Position numbers and translations under genes: made by a program. 50,072 nucleotides of DNA from Verrucomicrobia bacterium UBA3214 (GTDB lineage Bacteria > Verrucomicrobiota > Kiritimatiellia > RFP12 > UBA1067), in the NCBI GenBank assembly GCA_002363575.1, contig DEWI01000180.1:1-50072 (forward strand). The letters are read 5' to 3'. This document shows positions 9,252-18,023 of this stretch, piece after piece. Each line of letters starts with the position of its first letter. Position 1 is the first letter of the stretch. The notes under the pieces were generated by a model, which saw only the letters and a program-made list of their open reading frames with translations, was not told the origin of the DNA and searched no databases.

Positions 9252-11123
9252 ATGAAAAAGACGATATATGCGGCGTTGTGCGCCGCGCTGTTGGCGCTGT
9301 CCGCGCCATGCGAGGAGTTCGTATCGGCGCCGTTCCGTCTGGACATGCGCCTCGAGAACGGCGTGCGCGTCGCCGAGGCGGTGGAGATAATCGAAGCGGA
9401 CGCGACATGGGCTGGCGAGGAAAGCGATGCCGCGCGTGTCGCGGAAGTATCGTGGACGCCGCCCGGCGGCGAGACGAAAGTCTTGCATGCGACGACGAGT
9501 CTCGGGGCGGAGTCTTTCGTCTGGGACGCGAAGCGCGCGACGGCCGGCGAACACGTCTTCACGCACACTGTGAAAAGCGGCGCGAGGGTGCTCGCGAGCG
9601 AGACGGTGCGCTACTCCGTCCCCGAGCCTGTCCTGGGCGCGGCGAAGATATTCGGGCCTGCGTCGATCCACGGCGGGAATTCTGCTTCATACGTCTGCAT
9701 GGGGTATTACAGCGACGATTCCGGACGCGAGGCGCCGTGCGCGTGGACGCTCGCTGCGCCCGTCGCAGGCGTGGCGATCGACGAAAACGGCGTATTGACG
9801 GCGGAGGAATCGCGGAGCGACCGCGTCGTCACGGTGCGTGCGGATGCGGGAGGCGGGATCGTCGCGGAGTACGAGGTTTCTGTACTCGCGTCGTATCTGC
9901 GGCTTGGGCAGAATGCAGCGTCCGTCGCGAATGCGGCGGGGCGCGCCAGCGTCACGGTCGCGTGTTCCGGGGCGTGGACGGCTGAATCGAACGCCGCGTG
10001 GCTGCGCCCGGTGGAGAGCGGCGGCACGGGAGACGGCCTGCTCGTCTTCGAGTTCGACAAGAATCCCGAGACGGCGTCGCGAAAAGGCGTGGTCACCGTG
10101 AAATGCTGGCAGCTGACGGCGAAACTCACCGTGAAGCAGTCGGCAGGCGAGCGCGAGACGCGCGTGAGCGTCGCTTTCGACGCATGCGGCGGCACGGCCG
10201 GCTACGCCGAGCACGAGTATATCGAAGGCGAAGAATACGGGACGCTGCCAAGCGCTACGCGGCCGGGCATGGTCTTCGCGGGCTGGTGGACGGCGCCGGG
10301 AGGCGAGGGCGAGCGCGTGCTCGCCACGACGCCCGCGAGCGCCGGGATCACGCGGCTTTATGCATTCTGGCGCGAGGAAAGCACCGGCGACATCCTCGGG
10401 AACGCGCTCGATTGGCTTGACGGCGAAGGCGCGGCGTGGACGATCGACAGGACGCGCGGCAAGGACGCGAACGGCTCGATGCGCAGCGGCGCGATTGGCG
10501 ATGGCGGCGTCTCCACTCTCGCAGTGGAAATCACGGGGCCGGGCGAAATATCTTTCTGGTGGAAGGCGTCCAGCGAAGAGTATTTCGACTGCGTCTATTT
10601 CCGCGACGACGGCGAGGAGATCGCGGAATTGAGCGGCGAGACGCCGTGGGAGCATTTCCGCCACGAGATTTCCGATTCCGGCACGCACGTCCTGGAGTGG
10701 AGATTCGAGAAGGACGATGCCGACGGCGCAGGCTACGATTGCGCATGGCTCGACGCCGTCGTATGGACGCCGGGATATTCCGAAAACGAAATCGCTTCGA
10801 TGGACGCGCAGACGCGCGACGTGCCGGCGGCCTGGCGGAGGCTCTACGGAATTTCCGCCTCCGCGTCGCCCGACGCGGATTCCGACGGCGACGGCATGAG
10901 CGACTGGGAGGAATACGCGACGGGCACGAACCCGGCGGACCCGGCGTCGAAATTCACGGCGACCATCGAGATGGACGGCGACACGCCGATCGTCGCGCCG
11001 TCGCCAGATCTCGGAGACGCGCTTGAATACATCATCGAGGGCAAGGAAAATCTCGAAGACGAAGATTGGGTCGCGCCCGCTGCGCAGTCCCACCGCTTCT
11101 TCCGCATCAAGGCGGTGAAGTGA
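9252..11123 (+). CDS. Exported BACON/InlB-repeat protein with jelly-roll and TSP3-like C-terminal module
   Basis: A 623-aa protein with a signal peptide of about 20 residues, starting after AGAAGGGG. A BACON-like domain occupies about residues 213-300 (SGAWTAESNAAWL, then VKQS at its end). An InlB repeat follows at about 305-373, and a jelly-roll-like domain at about 383-509 (GPGEISFWWKASSE, HVLEWRFEKD). An Asp-rich TSP3/EF-type calcium loop (DSDGDGMSDWEEYATGTNP) lies near 542-562. The final 60 residues end in HRFFRIKAVK. The last three parts are shared with the next gene. There is no catalytic signature. It probably acts in adhesion or carbohydrate binding outside the cell. It lies 119 bases after the protease gene and 32 bases before the next gene, suggesting co-transcription. 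Confidence 0.85.
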   Translation: MKKTIYAALCAALLALSAPCEEFVSAPFRLDMRLENGVRVAEAVEIIEADATWAGEESDAARVAEVSWTPPGGETKVLHATTSLGAESFVWDAKRATAGEHVFTHTVKSGARVLASETVRYSVPEPVLGAAKIFGPASIHGGNSASYVCMGYYSDDSGREAPCAWTLAAPVAGVAIDENGVLTAEESRSDRVVTVRADAGGGIVAEYEVSVLASYLRLGQNAASVANAAGRASVTVACSGAWTAESNAAWLRPVESGGTGDGLLVFEFDKNPETASRKGVVTVKCWQLTAKLTVKQSAGERETRVSVAFDACGGTAGYAEHEYIEGEEYGTLPSATRPGMVFAGWWTAPGGEGERVLATTPASAGITRLYAFWREESTGDILGNALDWLDGEGAAWTIDRTRGKDANGSMRSGAIGDGGVSTLAVEITGPGEISFWWKASSEEYFDCVYFRDDGEEIAELSGETPWEHFRHEISDSGTHVLEWRFEKDDADGAGYDCAWLDAVVWTPGYSENEIASMDAQTRDVPAAWRRLYGISASASPDADSDGDGMSDWEEYATGTNPADPASKFTATIEMDGDTPIVAPSPDLGDALEYIIEGKENLEDEDWVAPAAQSHRFFRIKAVK

Positions 11124-11155
11124 TCCCGTTACGGCAAATGCAAGGAGGAAATAGA

Positions 11156-14100
11156 ATGAAGAAGATCAAATGGCTCGTATTCGCCGCGGCAGCCGCGGCG
11201 ATGTTCGCGGCGAATGCGGCGTTTCGCGTCGCATCGCCTTCGGCAGCGATAAAGCGGCAGACGGCGATGGCGATGCAGTCGGCCGCAGGCGCGTCCGCCG
11301 CCATGGAGACAATGGCGGAAACGACGCGCGAAGAGCCGTATGCCGTTGATTTCGCCGCGCTCGGCGCCGGCGACGGCGCCAGCCTTCTCGTCGTAAACGA
11401 ACAGACGGGAAGCGCGATCGCGGTATCCGGCGGCGAGGGCGAAAAAACACTCGCGCTGCCGCCGCTCGCTCTCGCCGAACTCGAAATGCGGCATCTCGGA
11501 GCGGCGCAAAGCTACCGCGCGCTGGCGGTCGCGGAATCGCCCGCTTCCGGCAAGGAAGAAATTCTTTCGAGCGTCCGCCTGGCGTCGGCGCTCGGTACTG
11601 TCGAATTCCCGCAATTCGCCTATCGCGCGGACGACGGCGAAATCAAGCTGACCACGACTGCGGAGCGCAGCCTCGTGGGCTTCTCGCTCGTCCGCCCCGT
11701 CTTCTGCCTCGCCGACGACGCGACGGAGGAATCTGCGGCGGCGGCGGCGCGTCTGTCGGAGGAGCAGGCTGAATGGACGTACATATACGCGCTTCCCGAC
11801 GGCCGCGAAGTCACCTACCGCGAAGGCGCGAAAAAGAAAGCCGCCGCGGGCGGCTTCGGCGCGCAGGCGGCCGCCGCGTGCAAATTCCAGGTCTATTATT
11901 CAGCCACCACTCCGACGGCTGCGAAAGTGGCGTTTGCCGAGGCCGTGCGTCTGTGGGACGGCGTTCTCGCCGGCGATACGCCTGTCGCGATATACGTGGA
12001 TTTCTACGACATGGGCGATCCGTACGTACTCGGCTCGACATGGACCTGCCGCACCATCCTCGAGAACACGAGCGGCAACCGCTACGCATTCCCCACCGCC
12101 GCCGCGAATCAGATACTCGGCTTCGATACGCAGCCCGACTACTACGCATTCGAGATGGCTTTCAATACCGCCTTCCCGTGGTATTACGGAACGGACGGCA
12201 ACGCCGGCTCGAAATACGACCTCGTTACGGTGCTGCTACATGAAATCTCGCACGGGCTTGGCTTCGCCGGCGGAATCAATCCGTCGAGCGGCGCGTGGTA
12301 TTACGGCTGCCCCACGACATTCGACTGGTGCTTGACGTGCCTGGGCTACCATGTTCCCGATCTCACGGCGGAAAGCCGCGCATTCGCGCTCGTCAGCGAC
12401 GCATTGCGCTTCGACGGCGCCAAGGCCGCGACGGCCAATGGCGGCAAAGGCATCGACATCTACGCGCCATATACATACAATGCCGGCTCCTCCGGCAGCC
12501 ATTGGGACGAGGATATTCCGTTTGGCGCCGATACGTTCATGCGCTACCACTATGTAAAACCCATCCACACTTTCAACCCCGTCAAGCTTGGAGCGATGGC
12601 GGATATCGGCTGGTCGCTCCGCCAGACGGGCGTGCAGAAGCCCCCGGCGCCAGGCGGCGTCGCGGCGACGCAGGGGACGCTTTCAGGCGCGATCGATATT
12701 TCGTGGGGCGCCGTCTCCGGCGCGACTTCCTACACCGTCTATCGGGCGGCGGACGCTTCTGGACAGTTCAGCGTGCGCAAGGCCGGCGCGACGGCGTGCG
12801 CTTTCCGCGACGACGCCGTCTCCGGGGCGTCGAAGTGGTATTACAAGGTGTCGGCTTCGAACAGCGCCGGCGAAGGCGCGCTTTCCTCGTCCGTCGCCGG
12901 TTGGCCGAAGAGCGAACCGGTCCTCGAACGGATTGCGATTTCGTCCGGCCCGGCGACGCTGACGGCAGGCGAAAGCGCCGATTATACTTGCACCGCGTAC
13001 TACCGCGACGGCGAGGCGGAGACGGCGAGCGATGTCTCTCTCGATCCGTCCTGCGAGTGGTCGCTGCCATACGGCGCGAATGCAGCGACGCTGTCCGGGC
13101 GGCGTTTGAGCGCCGGGCAGCTGACGACGCAAGGGACGGCGACGCTGCGCGTGTGCTTCGGCGACAAGACGGCGGAGAAGCAGATCACGATCCTTCCCGC
13201 GACGGTGGAGGTGGCGTTTGACGCGCTCGGCGGCGGCCAGTGCGAATTCGTCCGCCGCACATACACGGTTGGCGCGCAATACGGGACGCTGCCGGAAGTC
13301 GGCGGGCTTGCGAGGACGGCGGAGTTTCTCGGATGGTTCACCGCGCCTTCCGGAGGTACGCTGATTACGGAAGATTCCATTGTCTCCGGCGCGGTGACGA
13401 AGCTTTACGCGCAATACGGCAAGGTGGTGGTCACGGAGTCGCTGCGTCTTGACGCGCCGGAAAGCGTCGAATGCGGCGAGAGGGTGGTCGTGCGATGCTA
13501 CGCAACCGATTCCGAAGGCGTGGAGCGCGAGCTTTTCGGCGGTATGCACTGGACGGTAAAGGCGACGGGTTTCGCGGTCGGCGGAAGCAACGGCGAGGCG
13601 CTCGCACTCGAATCCTCTCCGATGACGGAAGCTGTGGCGGAAATCTCGGCTTCGATGGACGGGGTGTCGTCCGGCACGATTACCGTGCGCGCTGTGCATC
13701 CGCTCGTCGCCGTCGCGCTCGACGCGAACGGCGGCAGCGTCTCGCCGTCCGTCGTGACGCAGCGCGTTTCCCGCGCCTGGGCGGCTTTGCCTGCGCCGCA
13801 GCGCGCCGGTCATGATTTCCTCGGCTGGTGGACGGAGCTTTCCGGCGGCGCGAAGATCGTCGAAGGGACGGTGTTCGATGGTTCGTATTCTACGCTGCGC
13901 GCGCGGTGGGAGCGGAAGGTGGAGCTTTCGGCGCTCGAAATCTCAGGGCCTTCGCGCGTCGTCTCCGGCGAAGAAGCGCGTTTCACATGCACTGCGCTCT
14001 TCACCGACGGCTCGAAGATGGAGAATGTCGCGGCGGAATGGACGGCGACAGGCGGCGAAATAACTGCGCAGGGAGTGTTCACGGCGCCATTCGCAACGGC

Positions 14101-17100
14101 GGCGGCGAGCGCCGCGATTGCGGCGCGCTACATCGCCGGCGGAATCGAGCAGCGGGCTGAGAAGGCTCTTGAGATCGTTCCGGCGACGGTGGAAGTGGCG
14201 TTCGATGCACAGGGCGGCAGCGTCGCGCCGGCGTCGCAAACGTTCATAGTCGGTCTCGCGTATGGCGAGCTCCCCGTGCCAGTGCGCGAGACGTTCGACT
14301 TCGCCGGATGGTTCACGGCGAGCGCCGGCGGAAGCGCCGTCGATGCCGCGACGATCGCTGCGGGCGATGTCACGACTCTCTATGCGCGCTGGGAGAAGAC
14401 TCTCTCGTCGATTTCCGTTTCCGGGCCTTCTTCCGTAGAAGCAGGCGCGAGCGCCAGATATGCATGCACGGCGCATTTCAGCGACGGCTCTTCGCTGGAA
14501 GGCGTTTCGGCCGTCTGGAGCGTTTCGGCGGGCGAGATCGACGCAACCGGTCTTTTCACCGCACCCGCCGTGACGGCGGAGTCGTCTATCGTCATCACCG
14601 CCGCATATACTGCGAAGGGAGAGACGCGAAGCGCAATAATGCAAATCGGCGTGACGCCCAAGATGGTCACAGTAGGCTTCGACGCCGGAGGCGGCACCGT
14701 CGAGCAGTCTGCGCGCGCGTATATCGTCGGCCTGGCGTACGGATCGTTCCCGGCGGCGCGCCGCGCAGGCTGGGTTTTCGACGGCTGGTACACGGCGAGC
14801 GGCGCGGACGGCGAATGCGTCTCGGTCGATACGGTGGCGACGGAGGAAGTCCGCACGCTTTATGCGAAGTGGCATGAGGAAATCGTGCTTTCCGGGCTGA
14901 CGATTCTCGGGCCTGCGGCGCTGACCTCCGAAGAGAGCGCGGCGTATTCATGCCGCGCGAACTACTCCGACGGCAGCGTGTCGGCCGTACAGGCGGATTG
15001 GAGCATTGTCGCCGGCGGCGATGCCGCCGCCGTGGATGCCTCCGGCGTCGTCACGGCCGGCGCGGTTGTCGAAGCGAAGACGGCGGTGCTGCGCGCGGAG
15101 TTCTCGTCTCTCGCGGCGACTGTATCCATCGCCGTGCGCCCGCGCACCGTGGAAGTCGCGTTCGAGGCGAACGGCGGCGAATGCGCCGAAGCCTCGCGAA
15201 TCTATATCGTCGGCGCGCGCTATGGCGCACTGCCAAGCGCCGTGCGCGAAGGGTGGCGCTTCGCCGGCTGGTGGACGGCTGCGGAGGCGGGCGAGAGGAT
15301 TCTCGAATCGTCCGAAGTCTCCGCCGCCGTGACGCGCCTCTACGCACATTGGGAAGAAACGGAGCCGGAGCTTCTCGGCATTGCAATCTCCGCGCAGGAA
15401 GGGGAAGCCTCGGTGAAGAGCGGCGAGACGCTGATGCTCGCATGCACCGCGACATGGTCGAAGGGCGGCGAAACCGTTCAGAGCGCTCTCAACGGTTCGG
15501 AGGTCGCATGGCGCACGGACGACGCGCTCGCCGGAACGGTGGCGCCGGGCGGTCTTTTCAGCGCCGGTTTCGTGACCGCGCGGGCGATCTGCAATGTCGT
15601 CGCGGAATATGAGGGCGTGGAATCCGCGCCGCTGGCGATATGGGTGGAGCCGGAGAAAGCGACGGTTGCATTCCATGCGAACGGCGGCACGGTTTCGCCT
15701 GCGAGCGCCGAGTACACGGTCGGTCTCGCCTACGGAACGCTCCCGGTGCCGGTGAACGGCGGGGACTACATTTTCGAAGGCTGGTTCACCGCTCTCGAGG
15801 GCGGCGCGAGAGTGACCGAAGAGACGATCTGCGAAAAGACCGTCGCCGCGCTCTATGCGCATTGGGCGAAGAAGGTTGTTCTCGAGGCGCTGGCGATTTC
15901 CGGCCAGAGCGTAGTCACGTCCGGCGTCGCATGCGCCTATAGTGCAACGGGGATTTACTCCGACGGTTCGGCGCTGCCGCTGACAGCCTGCGAGTGGGCG
16001 GTCGAGAGCGCGGAACAGGGCGCGTTCGCCGGAGATGGCGTCTTTACCGCGGCGTTCGTGCCCGGCGAGACGCGCGCAGTTGTCATCGCGAACCACGGCG
16101 GCGTGGAAGGGCGTCTTGAAATCCTCGTCGAGCCTCTCGAAGTTTCCGTGCGTTTCGATCCTTGCAACGGCGTCGTCCGCCCGGAACGCATGGCGTTCAT
16201 CGCCGGTTCCGCCTATGGAGAATTGCCAACGCCCGTGCGCAGCCGTTACGATTTCGACGGCTGGTGGACGCGCGAGGCGAAGGCCGGCGAAAGAATCGAG
16301 GCGTCTTCGATCGTCGAGCCTTCGGTCGATATTCTCTACGCCGGTTGGACGCCGGTGCAGACTACTCTGACGGGAATACGGATCGAAGGCCCGGAGACGA
16401 TTACATCCGGCGGCTTCGCCGTGCTGACCTGCAAGGCGGTGTATTCGGACGGGAGCGAGGGGAGCGTCGTTCCGCAGTGGAGCCTTGTCGGCGGTCTCGA
16501 TTACGCCAGTCTCACGGCAGGCGGCTATCTAGAGGCGGTGGAAGTGGATTCTGCACGCAGCGTTTCCGTTCAGGCAGTTTATACGTACAAGGGCGTGCGC
16601 TACGAAGATTCGCACGCAATCGCGATCGTTCCAGGCACGCTGGCCGTCGATCCCCACGCGCTTTCCCTCGAAGCCGGCGAGCAGACCGCAGCCATCACGA
16701 TCGACGCATGGGGCGCCTGGACGGCGCGCACGGATGCCGGTTGGCTGACGCTCGAAAAGACTAGCGGCGCCGGTTTCGGCGAGCTGAAGTTCGCTGTCTC
16801 GGCGAACGAAGGCGCCTCGGAGCGCATTGCGACAATCACGGTGACGGACGGCGCTCTCGAAGATACGTGCGTAGTCAAGCAGTTCTCGCCCGTCCCGGAC
16901 GAATACGTTTCCGTGACGCTCTGGCCGGAGATCAAAGGTCAGGGCGCGACGCAGCGCCAATATATCAAGGGACGGAAGTTCGGCTACCTGCCTACGCCCG
17001 TCCGGCAGGGCTATGCTTTCGGCGGATGGTGGACGAAGAAAGGCGGCAAGGGCGAGAGAGTCCACGCCATGTCCATAGTCACGGACGAAACGAAGACGCT

Positions 17101-17896
17101 TTACGCCTATTGGGCTGACGTGAGCGTGGCGTATGCGCTGAACAACGCCCTCGATTGGGTCGAAGACGCCGCAAAGCCGTGGAAGTTCGACTACGCCGAC
17201 GCTGTCGACCGTAAAGTCGCGATGGTCTCTCCCAATCTCGGCAATGGCGAGGCATCCTCGCTGCGCGTCATCCTCGAAGGCCCTGGTGACATCTGTTTCT
17301 ACTGGAAGACTTCCAGCGAGCGCTATTTCGACACGCTCGCCTTCTACATCGACGGCAGATTCATTGCGGCCATCGACGGCGAGACGCCGTGGACGCGGCT
17401 CGTGCACGCCGTCGAGGGTTTCGGCCAGCATGTCCTCGAATGGCGCTATGCCAAGGACGGACAGGGCGCAGACGGAATGGATGCGGCATGGCTGGACATG
17501 GTGACATGGTCGCCAGACTATGGCGCGAACGGCATTGCAAGCATCCAAGGCGCGGGAGGCCGTTCGGTCCCCGAAAGCTGGCTTAACGCATACGGCCTCG
17601 AAACTACGCCACATGCGCTCGATGACGACGCCGACGGCGACGGCATGTCGAACTGGGCGGAGTATGTCGCCGGGACGGATCCTGCCGATGCCGAATCCAA
17701 GCTCCAAGTCTTCATAAACTTCGACGAAGACGGGCTCCCGGTGATAGAGGCGTTCCCCGATCTCGGCGATACGGCAAACCGCCGCTACATCCGCGAAGGG
17801 CGTGCCGAGCTGGGGTCTGACGAAGAAGGCTGGGAACCGGCCGACGAGACTATCCACCGCTTCTTCCGCGTTCGCATCGAAAAAAGCGAAGAATGA
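11156..17896 (+). CDS. Giant exported metzincin-like protease with eight InlB repeats
   Basis: The start is ATG 11156 after AAGGAGGAAATAGA; an upstream in-frame ATG at 11066 lies inside the previous gene. The 2246-aa product has a signal peptide (KKIKWLVF, then an Ala-rich core). HEISHGLGFAGG with H362, E363 and H366, followed by SHWDE and FMRYHY (a plausible Met-turn), indicates a zinc metalloprotease of metzincin type. The usual third His or Asp ligand at the end of the motif is Gly. One FnIII-like domain follows (about 495-585). Eight InlB repeats then alternate with Ig-like domains between about 680 and 1990, and a BACON-like domain precedes the last repeat. The C-terminus repeats the neighbour's module: jelly roll (about 1994-2119), calcium loop DDADGDGMSNWAEY and a terminal HRFFRVRIEK. 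Likely secreted or surface-displayed. Confidence 0.85.
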   Translation: MKKIKWLVFAAAAAAMFAANAAFRVASPSAAIKRQTAMAMQSAAGASAAMETMAETTREEPYAVDFAALGAGDGASLLVVNEQTGSAIAVSGGEGEKTLALPPLALAELEMRHLGAAQSYRALAVAESPASGKEEILSSVRLASALGTVEFPQFAYRADDGEIKLTTTAERSLVGFSLVRPVFCLADDATEESAAAAARLSEEQAEWTYIYALPDGREVTYREGAKKKAAAGGFGAQAAAACKFQVYYSATTPTAAKVAFAEAVRLWDGVLAGDTPVAIYVDFYDMGDPYVLGSTWTCRTILENTSGNRYAFPTAAANQILGFDTQPDYYAFEMAFNTAFPWYYGTDGNAGSKYDLVTVLLHEISHGLGFAGGINPSSGAWYYGCPTTFDWCLTCLGYHVPDLTAESRAFALVSDALRFDGAKAATANGGKGIDIYAPYTYNAGSSGSHWDEDIPFGADTFMRYHYVKPIHTFNPVKLGAMADIGWSLRQTGVQKPPAPGGVAATQGTLSGAIDISWGAVSGATSYTVYRAADASGQFSVRKAGATACAFRDDAVSGASKWYYKVSASNSAGEGALSSSVAGWPKSEPVLERIAISSGPATLTAGESADYTCTAYYRDGEAETASDVSLDPSCEWSLPYGANAATLSGRRLSAGQLTTQGTATLRVCFGDKTAEKQITILPATVEVAFDALGGGQCEFVRRTYTVGAQYGTLPEVGGLARTAEFLGWFTAPSGGTLITEDSIVSGAVTKLYAQYGKVVVTESLRLDAPESVECGERVVVRCYATDSEGVERELFGGMHWTVKATGFAVGGSNGEALALESSPMTEAVAEISASMDGVSSGTITVRAVHPLVAVALDANGGSVSPSVVTQRVSRAWAALPAPQRAGHDFLGWWTELSGGAKIVEGTVFDGSYSTLRARWERKVELSALEISGPSRVVSGEEARFTCTALFTDGSKMENVAAEWTATGGEITAQGVFTAPFATAAASAAIAARYIAGGIEQRAEKALEIVPATVEVAFDAQGGSVAPASQTFIVGLAYGELPVPVRETFDFAGWFTASAGGSAVDAATIAAGDVTTLYARWEKTLSSISVSGPSSVEAGASARYACTAHFSDGSSLEGVSAVWSVSAGEIDATGLFTAPAVTAESSIVITAAYTAKGETRSAIMQIGVTPKMVTVGFDAGGGTVEQSARAYIVGLAYGSFPAARRAGWVFDGWYTASGADGECVSVDTVATEEVRTLYAKWHEEIVLSGLTILGPAALTSEESAAYSCRANYSDGSVSAVQADWSIVAGGDAAAVDASGVVTAGAVVEAKTAVLRAEFSSLAATVSIAVRPRTVEVAFEANGGECAEASRIYIVGARYGALPSAVREGWRFAGWWTAAEAGERILESSEVSAAVTRLYAHWEETEPELLGIAISAQEGEASVKSGETLMLACTATWSKGGETVQSALNGSEVAWRTDDALAGTVAPGGLFSAGFVTARAICNVVAEYEGVESAPLAIWVEPEKATVAFHANGGTVSPASAEYTVGLAYGTLPVPVNGGDYIFEGWFTALEGGARVTEETICEKTVAALYAHWAKKVVLEALAISGQSVVTSGVACAYSATGIYSDGSALPLTACEWAVESAEQGAFAGDGVFTAAFVPGETRAVVIANHGGVEGRLEILVEPLEVSVRFDPCNGVVRPERMAFIAGSAYGELPTPVRSRYDFDGWWTREAKAGERIEASSIVEPSVDILYAGWTPVQTTLTGIRIEGPETITSGGFAVLTCKAVYSDGSEGSVVPQWSLVGGLDYASLTAGGYLEAVEVDSARSVSVQAVYTYKGVRYEDSHAIAIVPGTLAVDPHALSLEAGEQTAAITIDAWGAWTARTDAGWLTLEKTSGAGFGELKFAVSANEGASERIATITVTDGALEDTCVVKQFSPVPDEYVSVTLWPEIKGQGATQRQYIKGRKFGYLPTPVRQGYAFGGWWTKKGGKGERVHAMSIVTDETKTLYAYWADVSVAYALNNALDWVEDAAKPWKFDYADAVDRKVAMVSPNLGNGEASSLRVILEGPGDICFYWKTSSERYFDTLAFYIDGRFIAAIDGETPWTRLVHAVEGFGQHVLEWRYAKDGQGADGMDAAWLDMVTWSPDYGANGIASIQGAGGRSVPESWLNAYGLETTPHALDDDADGDGMSNWAEYVAGTDPADAESKLQVFINFDEDGLPVIEAFPDLGDTANRRYIREGRAELGSDEEGWEPADETIHRFFRVRIEKSEE

Positions 17897-17960
17897 GGAA
17901 GGAGCGAGGGTGGCGGAAACGGGGGACGGGGCGTTTGACGCGCGCCGTTTCAATCCGCAA

Positions 17961-18000
17961 CCAAATTCCCCGCCGCGCGCCGCGCGGCAGGGAATTTTGG
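17961..18000 (+). terminator. Long inverted repeat abutting the smc promoter
   Basis: CCAAATTCCC (17961-17970) pairs with GGGAATTTTGG (17990-18000), and inside it GCCGCGCG pairs with CGCGCGGC around a one-base centre. The result is one long, nearly perfect hairpin. Its right arm ends exactly at the -10 hexamer of the smc promoter. It may terminate the upstream giant-protein operon, act as an operator for smc, or both. There is no proper T-run after it. Confidence 0.45.
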
Positions 18001-18006
18001 TATAAT
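17998..18006 (+). promoter_or_regulatory. Extended -10 promoter of smc
   Basis: TGGTATAAT at 17998-18006 is a perfect extended -10. The smc ATG at 18024 is only 17 bases after the hexamer, so the expected start site leaves a leader of about 10 bases with no Shine-Dalgarno sequence. No -35 is recognisable; the hairpin occupies that position. Confidence 0.7.
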
Positions 18007-18023
18007 ATACGGCAATTCGAGAA

